From a virus: 42,651 nucleotides of DNA. Under the pieces are notes generated by a model. That model searched no databases. It was not told the origin of the DNA and saw nothing but the letters and a program-made list of their open reading frames with translations. The stretch is taken from positions 1 through 42,651 of the IMG/VR virus record IMGVR_UViG_3300010392_001236; one strand, given 5' to 3'. Positions 31,955 through 40,313 of the stretch are shown piece by piece. Position 1 is the stretch's first letter; each line of letters opens with the position of its first letter. Made by a program: the position numbers and the translations under genes.

Positions 31955-32918
31955 TTACGTAGAAATAGCTAATGATAGTAGAGAATTCGATGTAACTAAC
32001 AGTGGAATCTCTCAAACACTAAAGGTTGTTATTCTCCTAGACCCTGAGGATGAATTACCTATTGAGCACGCTAACCCTGACTATGACTTCCTATCTTATA
32101 GTGATGATGTAGTTGCCTTAGAGTATGCTTATAGTATCATCCCTGAATTTAGGTACTGCCCTAACTACGATCTAGAGAAGAAAGTACTTGTTCTAGAGAA
32201 TATTAAGTTAAAGCAAGAAGGCCCTAGACAATGGATGGTAGATGCTAGTTACACCTTTAATATCAATCAAGGTAGTGGAGGTAGTCGTCCAGAAGAAGGA
32301 AAGAACACCCTTCCCTTTGTTAAGTTAAACTTTAACATTGGAGGAGGAACCAAGAGAGTAATGAAGAGTAGAGTTGTAAGTGATGTAGCAGTAAGAGAAG
32401 ATGCTCCTATTGCAGAATCACTTGAACTATCTACCTATGCCTGGAAGGGAGCAATTGGTATTACTGATGACTCAATTGAGGGAACTGATGTACCTTCAAG
32501 TGATCTCAGGGTACAAATCACAGTGTACTACCTACCTGCCTTTATCACCTTTGACTTCATGAAGTTGATTAGAGATACAATTGCAGGTATCTCCAACAAA
32601 GGTAGTTACAATGATGCAGAGTATCTTGACTGTGAAGAAGGAGAGGTACAGCTAAGAGGAGCTTCTGGAGGAGGAGTGGTAGTAGATATTGTTCCTATTA
32701 CCTTTGACTTTCACATAGGAAAGAACATAGAAGATGTTGAAGATGAAGGATTCTCTAACCTCACTATGAAAGCACATGATGTACTTGACTACCTCTTCCT
32801 AAAGGAATGGGACCCCGATGTTAAGAAGATGTTAATTAACCCTGCACTTCGAGTAGTACATGAAGTAGCAGATCCCATGGACTATAGTGTACTAGAACTC
32901 CCACTTAACAATGCCTAA
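31944..32918 (+). CDS. Tail/baseplate structural protein
   Basis: 324 residues with an acidic beta-rich fold (IANDSREFDVTNSGISQTLKVVILLDPEDELPIEHANP...), a Gly-rich loop (NINQGSGGSRPEEG), and a C-terminal domain with VVVDIVPITFDFHIGKNIEDVEDEGF. It overlaps its neighbours by about 10 nt on each side, indicating translational coupling. A distal-tail or hub role follows from position only. Confidence 0.55.
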   Translation: MAHSYVEIANDSREFDVTNSGISQTLKVVILLDPEDELPIEHANPDYDFLSYSDDVVALEYAYSIIPEFRYCPNYDLEKKVLVLENIKLKQEGPRQWMVDASYTFNINQGSGGSRPEEGKNTLPFVKLNFNIGGGTKRVMKSRVVSDVAVREDAPIAESLELSTYAWKGAIGITDDSIEGTDVPSSDLRVQITVYYLPAFITFDFMKLIRDTIAGISNKGSYNDAEYLDCEEGEVQLRGASGGGVVVDIVPITFDFHIGKNIEDVEDEGFSNLTMKAHDVLDYLFLKEWDPDVKKMLINPALRVVHEVADPMDYSVLELPLNNA

Positions 32919-33615
32919 TACACCTGTATCTCCTGGAGATCCTCTATTCCCTAGCCTAACCGCTCCTTGGTATAACTCCACCTTACCAAAGAATGATCCC
33001 CAGGCTAAGGGTAGGTCTAACATATTCCTCCCCAGAGAGGGGGAACTCCTCGGCATAGCAAAAGATTCAGATGGTACTAGGTTTAACCCAGTAGCAGTAA
33101 CTACTCTTGGAAATGAAGAAGAGTATCATGTAAGAACACCTTATGTATCTACTGCTGACTTAGACCAACACAACTGGATCATTCCCCAAGAAGACTTGGT
33201 AGAGGGTGGTGCAGTAATGTGTGTTGTATTTGGCTTAACTAGGGCATGGGTCTCCACTACTAGAGCAAGTGATAACTGTGTTATTTATGACCCAGTCTCT
33301 TCTACCCTAATAACTGCTAAAGAGGGAAAGGCACAGATCCTCGTTAAGGGAGGAAGTTCCTTCCCTTCCCTAATTAACATTGGTGTTCAATGTAACTGTA
33401 TTAGAGTAGTTGGCACATTAACTAGTACAATGCCTGCTGTAGCTGCAAGTTATGGTATCAGTAACCTCAAAGGGGTTAACTTTACTGCACAAGAACTTAG
33501 TACTTCTATCTCTGCATACAATGCACACCGATTTGAAGCAGATAGTGGAGCACTAGTAAGAGCAGAATGGGTTTACGATAATGCAAGGTGGGAAATCTTC
33601 CAGGTGAGTTGCTAA
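32911..33615 (+). CDS. Tail-tip structural protein candidate
   Basis: 234 residues with a Pro/Asn-rich N-terminus (NTPVSPGDPLFPSLTAPWYNSTLP) and a beta-rich body (VMCVVFGLTRAWVSTTRASDNCVIYD..., RAEWVYDNARWEIFQVSC). A dispersed motif copy lies at 33024. No family recognised. Confidence 0.55.
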   Translation: MPNTPVSPGDPLFPSLTAPWYNSTLPKNDPQAKGRSNIFLPREGELLGIAKDSDGTRFNPVAVTTLGNEEEYHVRTPYVSTADLDQHNWIIPQEDLVEGGAVMCVVFGLTRAWVSTTRASDNCVIYDPVSSTLITAKEGKAQILVKGGSSFPSLINIGVQCNCIRVVGTLTSTMPAVAASYGISNLKGVNFTAQELSTSISAYNAHRFEADSGALVRAEWVYDNARWEIFQVSC

Positions 33616-33617
33616 TT

Positions 33618-34235
33618 ATGAGTGGATACCCTTGTTGCTGTGCTGTCCCTAGTAGTAGTAGTTCAAGCTCTAGTTCTAGTTCAAGTAGTAGTAGTAGTTC
33701 TAGTAGTAGTTCTGGTCCTATCTGTTTTTGTGCTAATACTGTATATTCCTCAGGAGAACTTATTAGTACAGACTTCTCTACTCTTAACTTTTCTTGGTCA
33801 GATCCTCCAGCACAAACATACTGGACTTCCGGTTCTACACCATCTCTCGTCCTAGCTAATATCAGTGGTTTTTTATGTACAGGAACACCAAATACAGGAT
33901 GGTGCTGGAAAACTACGGCCAATGATGGTACAGATCCCTTGATGAGAGATATTGGACTAGCTAGCCTACACATGGGTATTGTGACTGTATCCTGTCTCAA
34001 TGTAAGCACAGTATCAATTACTGTTCAAGCATATACGTGGAATGGATCTACTGCTAACTACTCTAGTGCTCATCGAAAGTCTATTGATATCCCCTGTGGT
34101 GATATTGATGAGACAGGTACACTCACCGGAGTAATTTCAGACTTTGGCTCAGGTGACGGTTTCTTTGAATCTCCCCTCCAAGTAATGATCTCTGGAAACT
34201 CAGGAGCAATGGGAGGAATGTCACTTCTCCTATGA
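33618..34235 (+). CDS. Cys-rich protein with poly-serine linker
   Basis: ATG 33618 follows AGGTGAG. MSGYPCCCAVP precedes about 21 serines (residues ~12-32), then GPICFCANTVYSSGE and a beta-rich body (TVSITVQAYTWNGSTAN, TLTGVISDFGSGDGFFESPLQVMISG). The Ser run is coded by a near-perfect AGT/TCT/AGC trinucleotide repeat at about 33647-33714, which is prone to length change. It is probably an exposed virion or fibre tip protein with a flexible linker. The CCC...CFC ends could form disulfides or bind metal. Confidence 0.65.
   Translation: MSGYPCCCAVPSSSSSSSSSSSSSSSSSSSSSGPICFCANTVYSSGELISTDFSTLNFSWSDPPAQTYWTSGSTPSLVLANISGFLCTGTPNTGWCWKTTANDGTDPLMRDIGLASLHMGIVTVSCLNVSTVSITVQAYTWNGSTANYSSAHRKSIDIPCGDIDETGTLTGVISDFGSGDGFFESPLQVMISGNSGAMGGMSLLL
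33647..33714 (+). repeat. AGT/TCT trinucleotide repeat encoding poly-Ser
   Basis: A run of ~21 serine codons, mostly AGT and TCT/TCA with AGC, within the preceding gene. Length variants are expected through slippage. It gives an acidic/hydrophobic shadow on the opposite strand and explains the apparent minus-strand ORF there. Confidence 0.8.
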
Positions 34236-35386
34236 ATTTACTCAACACATATACCTATAAAGGACTTACCCTAGATAAACAAGATTCCTTTCTTAAAGTA
34301 ACCCCATCGAATAAAGTAGATCACTGTCTGAGGAATTCTCTACTAGCAGAGAAACACACCCTCCTATCCCTGATAGAAGAAAGGGAGTCCCTTCTAGCCT
34401 GCCAAGGTGTAGGTACTCAGTTATCCTCTCTCCTCCCAGGAAAACTCTTTGCCTCACCCTCTTGCAACTGTAAGGATACCGCTAGGAGATATGATGAATT
34501 AGGACCACTGTGGTGCAGGGAGAACAAAGAAGCAATAATTAAAGCACTAGAGAAAGAAGCAGCTAAGGTACACCTATCTTTACTCAAATGGGGTATTCCT
34601 TTACTAGTAGAGAAAGCTATCAGTAAAGCAGAAAAGATAAGTCAAGAACGTTTATCCTCTTACTCTTCTTCACTGTTCGTTGGGGTAACCACAGCACCTA
34701 GAACTCCCTCTACCTTACTTCCTTGCCTGTACTCTCTCCAGTGTGCAGGTTTCTCTCCTATCGTATTTGCAGAACCAGGTAGTCAAACAACAAAACTACC
34801 AACAGTACATAACACAGAGAAATTAGGGATATGGAGAAACTGGGTGAGTATGGTAAAATATGCTTTGTCAACCTCAGCTTCTTCCTTCTTATTCGTTCAA
34901 GATGACATTGTATTTCATGAAGATACCAAAGAGTTTCTGGAGGGAATAGAAGTAGAAGGATTCCTAAGCCTCTATACCTCTAAGAAGTATGGATACAGAA
35001 AAGAACCAGGAATACATAGAGTTTATACTAAATCCCTTTGGGGTGCCTGTGCCCTTTATTTCCCTAGAAAGGTATTAGAACAAGTTTACTCTCACTCCAT
35101 CATCTCTTCTTGGAAAGGTGCCGCATCAAGAGGAGGAAGAAAGAAAAGACTATCTGTGTATAAGAAGAGAGAGGAAGACCCTACCCTAATAGGTAACTCA
35201 GATACAGCTATAGGTAAGATAATGAACTCTTTAGATCTACCTATGTTGTTTATCTCTCCCTCTCCAGGAACACACATAGCCTCTACCTCAACCGTAAAGC
35301 ATGGAGGAAACGGTGGTAATAGAAATTGTTACCCATGTGCCTCCCCTACACTCCCTTTAGCAAAGCAAGTATATGAAAAATTATAG
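34232..35386 (+). CDS. Glycosyltransferase (GT-A type) with N-terminal CNC-K domain
   Basis: 384 residues. The N-terminal part has FASPSCNCKDTARRYDELGPLWCRENKEAIIKALEKEAAK, a Cys-Lys signature I associate with planctomycete proteins. It continues into a GT-A-type domain: LFVGVTTAPRTPSTLLPCLYSLQCAGFSPIVFAEPG, then FVQDDIVFHEDTKEFLEG (DDD/DxD-like metal site), LWGACALYFPRK and HGGNGGNRNCYPCA. The C-terminal half is clearly paralogous to the gene at 35885. Likely modifies a virion or host glycan. Confidence 0.7.
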   Translation: MNLLNTYTYKGLTLDKQDSFLKVTPSNKVDHCLRNSLLAEKHTLLSLIEERESLLACQGVGTQLSSLLPGKLFASPSCNCKDTARRYDELGPLWCRENKEAIIKALEKEAAKVHLSLLKWGIPLLVEKAISKAEKISQERLSSYSSSLFVGVTTAPRTPSTLLPCLYSLQCAGFSPIVFAEPGSQTTKLPTVHNTEKLGIWRNWVSMVKYALSTSASSFLFVQDDIVFHEDTKEFLEGIEVEGFLSLYTSKKYGYRKEPGIHRVYTKSLWGACALYFPRKVLEQVYSHSIISSWKGAASRGGRKKRLSVYKKREEDPTLIGNSDTAIGKIMNSLDLPMLFISPSPGTHIASTSTVKHGGNGGNRNCYPCASPTLPLAKQVYEKL

Positions 35387-35900
35387 TATCTTTTACAAGA
35401 AAGGAGGATTCAAATACTCAACTCAGACAGTAGATGTCCACCTCTCTATGGTTAACTCCTTCTCACCCCTTCAAGGAAAAGTATTAGATGCTCCTTCTGG
35501 TTTAGGGGAGTGGACCTATGGTCTAGAGAGAAGAGGATGTGAGGTTACTTCTAGTGATATATGTCCTGAGGGACTAGGTATTACTTGGGACTTAGAGCAG
35601 TATAACCCTTCCTGGGAGGGAAAGTTTGACTTAGTATTCAGTAGAGGTATTAGTCATCTTCATAGAAGAGATATACCTACCTCTTATGAAAAGGTAGTAA
35701 AGAATTTAAGTAGATATGCTCCTAGAATTCTGATAATTTACTATACTAATCAGACAAACGAAGGACCAAACTCTCATTTCAATCCTACTAAGAAATCCCT
35801 AGATGACCTACATCAACTCTACCTCCCCTCTTGGAACCTACGTTCTACTGTTAAAAACCATTACTACATAGGTGAACTAACACAATGTACATTGGTATAA
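35373..35900 (+). CDS. SAM-dependent methyltransferase
   Basis: Motif I is VLDAPSGLGEWTYGLERRGCEVTSSDI, with an acidic strand end (TSSDI). Motif IV-like is FDLVFSRGISHLHRRD, and the C-terminal strands are RILIIYYTNQT. 175 residues, class I fold. It overlaps both flanking glycosyltransferases by 14-16 nt. The tight module suggests O- or N-methylation of a transferred sugar. Confidence 0.75.
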   Translation: MKNYSIFYKKGGFKYSTQTVDVHLSMVNSFSPLQGKVLDAPSGLGEWTYGLERRGCEVTSSDICPEGLGITWDLEQYNPSWEGKFDLVFSRGISHLHRRDIPTSYEKVVKNLSRYAPRILIIYYTNQTNEGPNSHFNPTKKSLDDLHQLYLPSWNLRSTVKNHYYIGELTQCTLV

Positions 35901-36550
35901 CCTCCGCTCCCAGAAAAGAACCAACCCTAGCTCACACCATTCAATCAGTAAGAGATTGTGGATATGAACCAGTAGTATTTGCAGAGCCAAGGACTAAGGT
36001 ACCAGAAGGTGTAAAAACAATTTGGAATCCCTCACGCCTGGGAATATGGAAGAACTGGAAACAACTTGCAGAGAAGGGGCTAGCTTCTGGGGAAGAGATT
36101 ATTGTAACACTACAGGATGACATTGATCTTCACCCAGATACCCTATCCTTTGTAGAACGTACTTCTTCCTCAATCACTGGACTCCTCTCCCTTTACACAA
36201 GTAAGTTCTATGGAAGAGGAAAACCACCAGGGGTCCACCACATTAAGGCAAGGCATCTATGGGGAGCATGTGCCCTAGCCTTCACTAGAGAGAGTCTTAC
36301 TACTATCCTTTCCCACCAGAGAGCACTTTCCTGGGAGAGGGATACAGGACAAGACATAGTGATAAGCAACATTCTCTACGACCTATCACTACCTATGCAC
36401 TTTGTAGTTCCTTCACCAGTGAGCCATATCTCTCCCTACTCAACAGTGGGACACGGAGATAACTCAAACTACAGGAACTGTCACAAACAAGCTAACAAGT
36501 CCATTTCACTGGAGTCACAAGTATGGCCGAACTTGCAATCTCAACCCTGA
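35885..36550 (+). CDS. Glycosyltransferase (GT-A-like)
   Basis: 221 residues: YIGITSAPRKEPTLAHTIQSVRDCGYEPVVFAEP, RLGIWKNWKQLAEKGLASGEEIIVTLQDDIDLHPDTLSFVERT (DDID metal site), GLLSLYTSKFYGRGKPPGVHHIKARHLWGACALAF and HGDNSNYRNCHKQA. It aligns by eye with the catalytic half of the gene at 34232, so a duplication is likely. The N-terminal CNC-K domain is missing here. It overlaps the next gene by 28 nt. Confidence 0.75.
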   Translation: MYIGITSAPRKEPTLAHTIQSVRDCGYEPVVFAEPRTKVPEGVKTIWNPSRLGIWKNWKQLAEKGLASGEEIIVTLQDDIDLHPDTLSFVERTSSSITGLLSLYTSKFYGRGKPPGVHHIKARHLWGACALAFTRESLTTILSHQRALSWERDTGQDIVISNILYDLSLPMHFVVPSPVSHISPYSTVGHGDNSNYRNCHKQANKSISLESQVWPNLQSQP

Positions 36551-36927
36551 AACCAACAGCAGCATCCCCTTCTAAACTAAAGAGAGTACAAGTAGGGGAG
36601 GCAGTTAATGAAGGTTCATTTGGTGTAAAGATAGGAGCCAAGTACTATCACGCTAAGAATGATACAGCAGCTAATGCAGCAGTTAGTGTCATCTTTGCTA
36701 ACTCAGCAGCACTAGACGGATATGCCTTTGTCTATGAATCTGGGCATACCTTTGACATAGGGGCTACTACATCTAGTGGAGAGGTTTACTGTGTTGCTTC
36801 AACAGCAGGAGAGAGTGAACCACATTCAGAAGTAGCTACTACTGAGTTTGTTTCCCCTGTGTTCACTGGTACCGGTACTTCTGTCATTACATTTCAACCC
36901 CGTCCTAGTGGTTATGCTAAACCGTAA
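36523..36927 (+). CDS. Structural protein (134 aa)
   Basis: Starts within the glycosyltransferase. Beta-rich, Ala/Ser/Thr-rich: FGVKIGAKYYHAKNDTAANAAVSVIFANSAALDGYAFVYESGHTFDIGATTSSG. This style fits a fibre or spike accessory protein. No family assigned. Confidence 0.6.
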   Translation: MAELAISTLKPTAASPSKLKRVQVGEAVNEGSFGVKIGAKYYHAKNDTAANAAVSVIFANSAALDGYAFVYESGHTFDIGATTSSGEVYCVASTAGESEPHSEVATTEFVSPVFTGTGTSVITFQPRPSGYAKP

Positions 36928-37333
36928 GCCAACTTTCCTCTATCACCCACCTACTAACAGTACACTGGTAGTACCCCCTTATCTTCCCCTCCCAGAAGGA
37001 AACTTCACCAGAGAGGAGGGTAAGGGGGCTTCTTTTTACCTACTAGTAATGGACCCACAAGACTATGTAAAAACAATTTGGAGAGAAGCTACGCAGGAGA
37101 TATTAGACTTCAAATGGTTTGTCCTTAACTCTCTCCTAACCCCTCAAACTAAATACCTATCTAATCCAGACTATGTAATCAGAGTGGAACACTTCTCTTG
37201 GGACTGCAAGGAGATAGGTCTAGAGGCATCACTACTAGTATCTACTCCTCCCCAGAAAACCCTTTGCCTTAGCTCTAGTGCCTATGTTCGAAGAGTGTTT
37301 GCACTAGACTACAAATTGGGGGACTATGACTAA
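36914..37333 (+). CDS. Hypothetical protein (139 aa), last gene of the structural block
   Basis: ATG 36914 (MLNRKPTFLYHPP) is preferred to the longer open frame from 36848, whose start overlaps the previous gene. Domain: ASFYLLVMDPQDYVKTIWREATQEILDFKWFVLNS ... DYVIRVEHFSWDCKEIGLEASLLVSTPPQKTL. Two dispersed motif copies flank it (36982 and 37242). TAACTAC around its stop pairs with GTAGTTA at 37354-37360. Confidence 0.6.
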   Translation: MLNRKPTFLYHPPTNSTLVVPPYLPLPEGNFTREEGKGASFYLLVMDPQDYVKTIWREATQEILDFKWFVLNSLLTPQTKYLSNPDYVIRVEHFSWDCKEIGLEASLLVSTPPQKTLCLSSSAYVRRVFALDYKLGDYD

Positions 37334-37612
37334 CTACCCCTAGTATCAACTTAGTAGTTATACAAAAAGGATAATGGCCCTCTCCCGCCCTCTAGCCTAT
37401 ATGTGACATAGTTCCCACATAATCAATCCAATCGCGTCTATGCCCCCTTCTAGGCCCTCAGAATGGACGTGGTGCCACTTAGCGACCGCCCTATCCCATC
37501 CTCTGATACCCTCCCCCCCAAGAGAATTATCTAATTGTTATCAATCTCGATTGTAGCCATAGCGTATATACCTACCCCAATCGCCCTATATTATCCTTTT
37601 TAGATAACCCTA

Positions 37613-37687
37613 CTTTCCTCTCTCCTCTCTTTCCCTCTCTCCCTCCTTTCCTCTCTAGTTCCCTCTCCTCTCTTCTCTAGTCCCTTC
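37613..37687 (+). repeat. Polypyrimidine tract
   Basis: 44 uninterrupted C/T bases (37613-37656), then AG, 20 more, AG and 7 more. Such tracts can unwind or form triplex DNA and are typical near origins. The function here is inferred only from the setting. Confidence 0.7.
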
Positions 37688-37760
37688 AAAAACAATCTGA
37701 CTGATCTTTACGCGGGGAACAAACAAGTCAAAAAACAATGTGACTTCTCCCTACGCGGGG
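37687..37760 (+). repeat. Direct repeat pair (CAAAAACAAT...TACGCGGGG)
   Basis: A unit of a CAAAAACAATSTGAC-like box (37687 and 37729) followed by TACGCGGGG (37709 and 37752) occurs twice, 42-43 bp apart. Both boxes recur at 40196-40232 beyond the ParB-like gene. Confidence 0.65.
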
Positions 37761-38026
37761 CTATACATCCTCAGAACCAACAATCGGTTTTAGCTAGCTT
37801 CCCCCCTATTCAGGTTCCCCCTCTACTAGGTGTCCCTTCTACTGGGGGAGGATCATCTACCAGGGGGTTCGCTGGTCCCTAGGAATATTCTCTAAACTTT
37901 CCCCGGTTTGGCACGCTCTATGCTTCGCGGGTACACGTACCTATTTATGATCTGGGGACATTCTCGCCCCTTCTCCCCCTAACGGGTGGCAAGTGTTGAC
38001 GGCTAGGGGAGGATTTTGCCCTTATA

Positions 38027-38050
38027 GCGGTCTAGTGGTAGATAGACCGC
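38027..38050 (+). terminator. 8-bp hairpin, possible terminator or operator
   Basis: GCGGTCTA (38027-38034) and TAGACCGC (38043-38050) form a perfect stem with an 8-nt loop, followed by CCCTATTTT. The T-run is imperfect. Terminator is one reading, protein-binding dyad another. Confidence 0.4.
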
Positions 38051-38280
38051 CCCTATTTTCCCATTGTGCAATTACTAAGTGTCTAGCCACAATTCCCCGC
38101 GTCCGTTTAGATTATTCGGGAAAGTTTTAAGTTGTTGCCCCGCCTAGACTTAGCTCAATTCTGGCCCTTTCTTTCTAGTTTTCTTACCGTTAGCCATTGT
38201 CCTAGCCCGATAATCTGCAATACTCCTTTCAGACGGGAAACAAACACCGTCGCCTCCTTCACCAACTAACGGTTAGAACT

Positions 38281-38445
38281 ATGATGGCTACCACAACGCA
38301 CCCCGCACTAGCCGCCCATAACGCAGGGAAGTCTCGCCCATTCTCTAGCGGGCACGATTGGCAAGCATACGTTGTGAACGTGTCGGGAATCCCCTACATT
38401 GTGACGGTATGGGCCGATGGTTCAATTGGCGTTCAATCTGCCTAG
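38281..38445 (+). CDS. Small hypothetical protein (54 aa)
   Basis: ATG 38281 (or 38284) to TAG 38443-38445. C-terminal DWQAYVVNVSGIPYIVTVWADGSIGVQSA reads like a compact beta-rich domain. The ribosome site is weak. Composition is GC-richer than the structural genes but matches the following ParB-like gene. Confidence 0.5.
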   Translation: MMATTTHPALAAHNAGKSRPFSSGHDWQAYVVNVSGIPYIVTVWADGSIGVQSA

Positions 38446-38510
38446 TGCCCCCTCCCCCTATCCCCTCCCCTAGAGGGGGTAGACTTGGATGCACTAGCAC
38501 CTAGCGGGAA

Positions 38511-38534
38511 GGGTTAGCCCGCAATATCTAACCC
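38511..38534 (+). promoter_or_regulatory. Inverted repeat upstream of the ParB-like gene
   Basis: GGGTTAG (38511-38517) and CTAACCC (38528-38534), 7 bp with a 10-nt loop, 35 nt before ATG 38569. The upstream 38446-38510 also holds CCCCTC/GAGGGG (38462-38478). Possible operator or leader hairpin. No -35/-10 pair was recognised. Confidence 0.4.
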
Positions 38535-38568
38535 ATGTTTAGCACCTTCCTACATTAGGAACCATACT

Positions 38569-40089
38569 ATGTCATACGACATTTACAGCAACCACGCAGA
38601 CGTTATCGAAGTAACCCGTTCTACCTACGAATCGGCTACCTTATCCGAATCTGACCGTAAATGGGCAGATGAGATGATTGAATCCGGTAGCCGGGTCAAG
38701 TATTATGACTTGTCCCCAGAGCAATGCGAGATTCTGAACGAATGGACGATGGAAAACTACGTCCAGGGAGTAGCCAAGTTTACATTCAACTATGCAAAGG
38801 ATCGCGTCGGTCTAGTTGTTTGCAGCAAAGAAGGAGCACCCGTCCTAGACCCTGATACCGGGGAACCAAAGACGGATGAGGATGGTAACCCGGTAACAAC
38901 AACAATCATCCCAGACCATGACTTCGGATGTACGGTTAAGGCGGAAGGATTGACGGACACAAACGGCACCACGATTCCTAGTGGCTACCAGTACTTCAAA
39001 GTTATCAATCAGTCCGGTAACCGTCCCCGAACTGAATCCAACTTCAAGGGCTTGATGAATCGCCTCCTCAAGTGGATGCTGAACGGGGAGCAACTCATTA
39101 AGGACGCAACCGGTCAAGGGATTACAGAGCAACACCGCTGCATTGCCCGTTGTCTACTGTCTCTTATGGGTGTTAAGTCACCCGGTAGCAAGGAAGCGGA
39201 AATTATCTCCCCTGATTGGGGACCGTTGGTATTCTTCACAGATGGTATCCACCCGGTAGCGGCTATCACTGCCGACACTGGCAAGAGCAATTCGGGCAAG
39301 GATATTTTTGCATCGGACCCACAACTACTCCCCGTTGACTACCTGCAAACTCCAGAGTCTATTACCGGTCACACCCCAGAACCCGTGTACCTTACCGATC
39401 GAGTAGGGGAACGGACCAAAGCCCTTGGCAAGTGTGAATCGGCGGTCAAAATGGTGGTAGCCCGAATGGGGGGCAAGAATGTCAACGCTAACATCGGGAA
39501 CGCCAACGAGAGTACAGAACTAGCCCACTACGCTATCAGTAACTATCTACCCGATATGGACATTCTAGCGGGTTACTGCCACGTCTTGGCGTGTCCACGA
39601 TTCGAAAAGTCTACGGTAGCAGGAAAGACCACTAAGGTACAACCGGTTAGCCCAAACGATATGGCAGCAGCACTAGCCCTATACTCTATGCGAGACGTTG
39701 AACCGGTTGACGTGTTCGGAACGGGACGACGTGGCACCCGCCCCCTAGACGATGTTGACCCGATTCGAATCGACTCCCAACAATTCCTCCCCCTCCTTGA
39801 GGACATTTTCAACTCATCGGGAACGGAAGCTAGCCCGGTCAAGGATTGGTTGCAAGCCCGTGCGAGTGGCCGATACAGTACGGCTAAGGCTGATAAGTTT
39901 GCCCAACTGTTGCGGATGGTAGTTGCGTACTTCTCCCCAGAAGAAGAAGTCACCGCCGATCTACTTGTTAAGAAGAATTGGACACCCAACAACGGAACCA
40001 GCAAGGGATTCTACACCGTGGGGGGTGCCGATCTTGGGGCCGTACCTAAGAAAACGAAAAAGGATACAAGTGAGGAGGATGAAGCGTAA
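38569..40089 (+). CDS. ParB-like/DGQHR-type protein
   Basis: 506 residues; AGGA lies about 9 nt before ATG 38569. The central segment LNGEQLIKDATGQGITEQHRCIARCLLSLMG resembles the NGE-x-I-x-x-x-x-G-x-x-x-DGQHR segment of phage ParB-like proteins. The following VFFTDGIHPVAAITADTGKSNSGKDIFAS resembles their G-D-x-x-A-F-x-x-I-D-T-G-x-x-R-x-x-x-D segment. The canonical DGQHR is altered to TEQHR. N-terminal DPDTGEPKTDEDGNP is a beta-turn-rich insertion and the C-terminal tail is acidic. It lies between two repeat-rich intergenic regions that share sequence modules, so it may bind them. Function inferred. Confidence 0.55.
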   Translation: MSYDIYSNHADVIEVTRSTYESATLSESDRKWADEMIESGSRVKYYDLSPEQCEILNEWTMENYVQGVAKFTFNYAKDRVGLVVCSKEGAPVLDPDTGEPKTDEDGNPVTTTIIPDHDFGCTVKAEGLTDTNGTTIPSGYQYFKVINQSGNRPRTESNFKGLMNRLLKWMLNGEQLIKDATGQGITEQHRCIARCLLSLMGVKSPGSKEAEIISPDWGPLVFFTDGIHPVAAITADTGKSNSGKDIFASDPQLLPVDYLQTPESITGHTPEPVYLTDRVGERTKALGKCESAVKMVVARMGGKNVNANIGNANESTELAHYAISNYLPDMDILAGYCHVLACPRFEKSTVAGKTTKVQPVSPNDMAAALALYSMRDVEPVDVFGTGRRGTRPLDDVDPIRIDSQQFLPLLEDIFNSSGTEASPVKDWLQARASGRYSTAKADKFAQLLRMVVAYFSPEEEVTADLLVKKNWTPNNGTSKGFYTVGGADLGAVPKKTKKDTSEEDEA

Positions 40090-40202
40090 CCCCCTAGCCC
40101 CCTATTCATTCCTTCCCAGAAAACCCCCTAGCCCTAGTGGCTAGCGGGGTTATTTTCGTTGATAAAAACAACTTGAAAAACTATCTAGGGCACCCTACGC
40201 GG

Positions 40203-40232
40203 GAAAAACAATCTAGCGAAAAACAATCTAGC
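40203..40232 (+). repeat. Tandem 15-bp repeat GAAAAACAATCTAGC x2
   Basis: Perfect adjacent copies at 40203-40217 and 40218-40232, with degenerate relatives just upstream (40161-40188). They follow TACGCGGG (40196-40203). Both elements also occur at 37687-37760 upstream of the ParB-like gene. Confidence 0.8.
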
Positions 40233-40243
40233 CCGCCCCTATA

Positions 40244-40313
40244 CACGACAAGCAAGTCACGACACACAATTCACGACAAGGGAAGCACGAATTGTAAAGC
40301 ACGACTAATTTGT
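40244..40313 (+). repeat. 14-bp iteron array (CACGAC x5)
   Basis: CACGAC starts at 40244, 40258, 40272 and 40300, with CACGAA at 40286. That is five units at an exact 14-bp spacing. Units 1 and 3 continue AAG, unit 2 continues ACA, and an inverted GTCGT closes the array at 40312-40316. Exact phasing with drift between boxes is what iterons of replication origins or partition centromeres look like. The adjacent ParB-like gene makes either role plausible. Confidence 0.75.

Larger units (their letters stand above)
37334..38280 (+). other. Non-coding region with repeats, polypyrimidine tract and hairpins
   Basis: No convincing gene in about 950 bases. It contains a 16-nt copy of the leader TATACAAAAAGGATAA (37359-37374, matching 12890-12905) and its inverse ATTATCCTTTTT (37590-37601). 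It also has a 75-nt pyrimidine tract with only four purines (37613-37687), two TACGCGGGG copies (37709 and 37752) each preceded by a CAAAAACAAT-type stretch, and an 8-bp hairpin GCGGTCTA/TAGACCGC (38027-38050). The composition suggests a replication origin or regulatory region. Confidence 0.6.

Noticed and set aside
33506-34009. Minus-strand ORF opposite the poly-serine gene
   Set aside because: The Leu/Glu-rich run is just the complement of the AGT/TCT repeat.
37374-37406. 10-codon frame MALSRPLAYM after the repeated leader
   Set aside because: ATG lies only 2 nt after the AGGA, too close for normal initiation.
37996-38030. TTGACG...TTATAG as a promoter
   Set aside because: The spacer is about 20 bp, too long, and no ribosome site or gene follows at the right distance.
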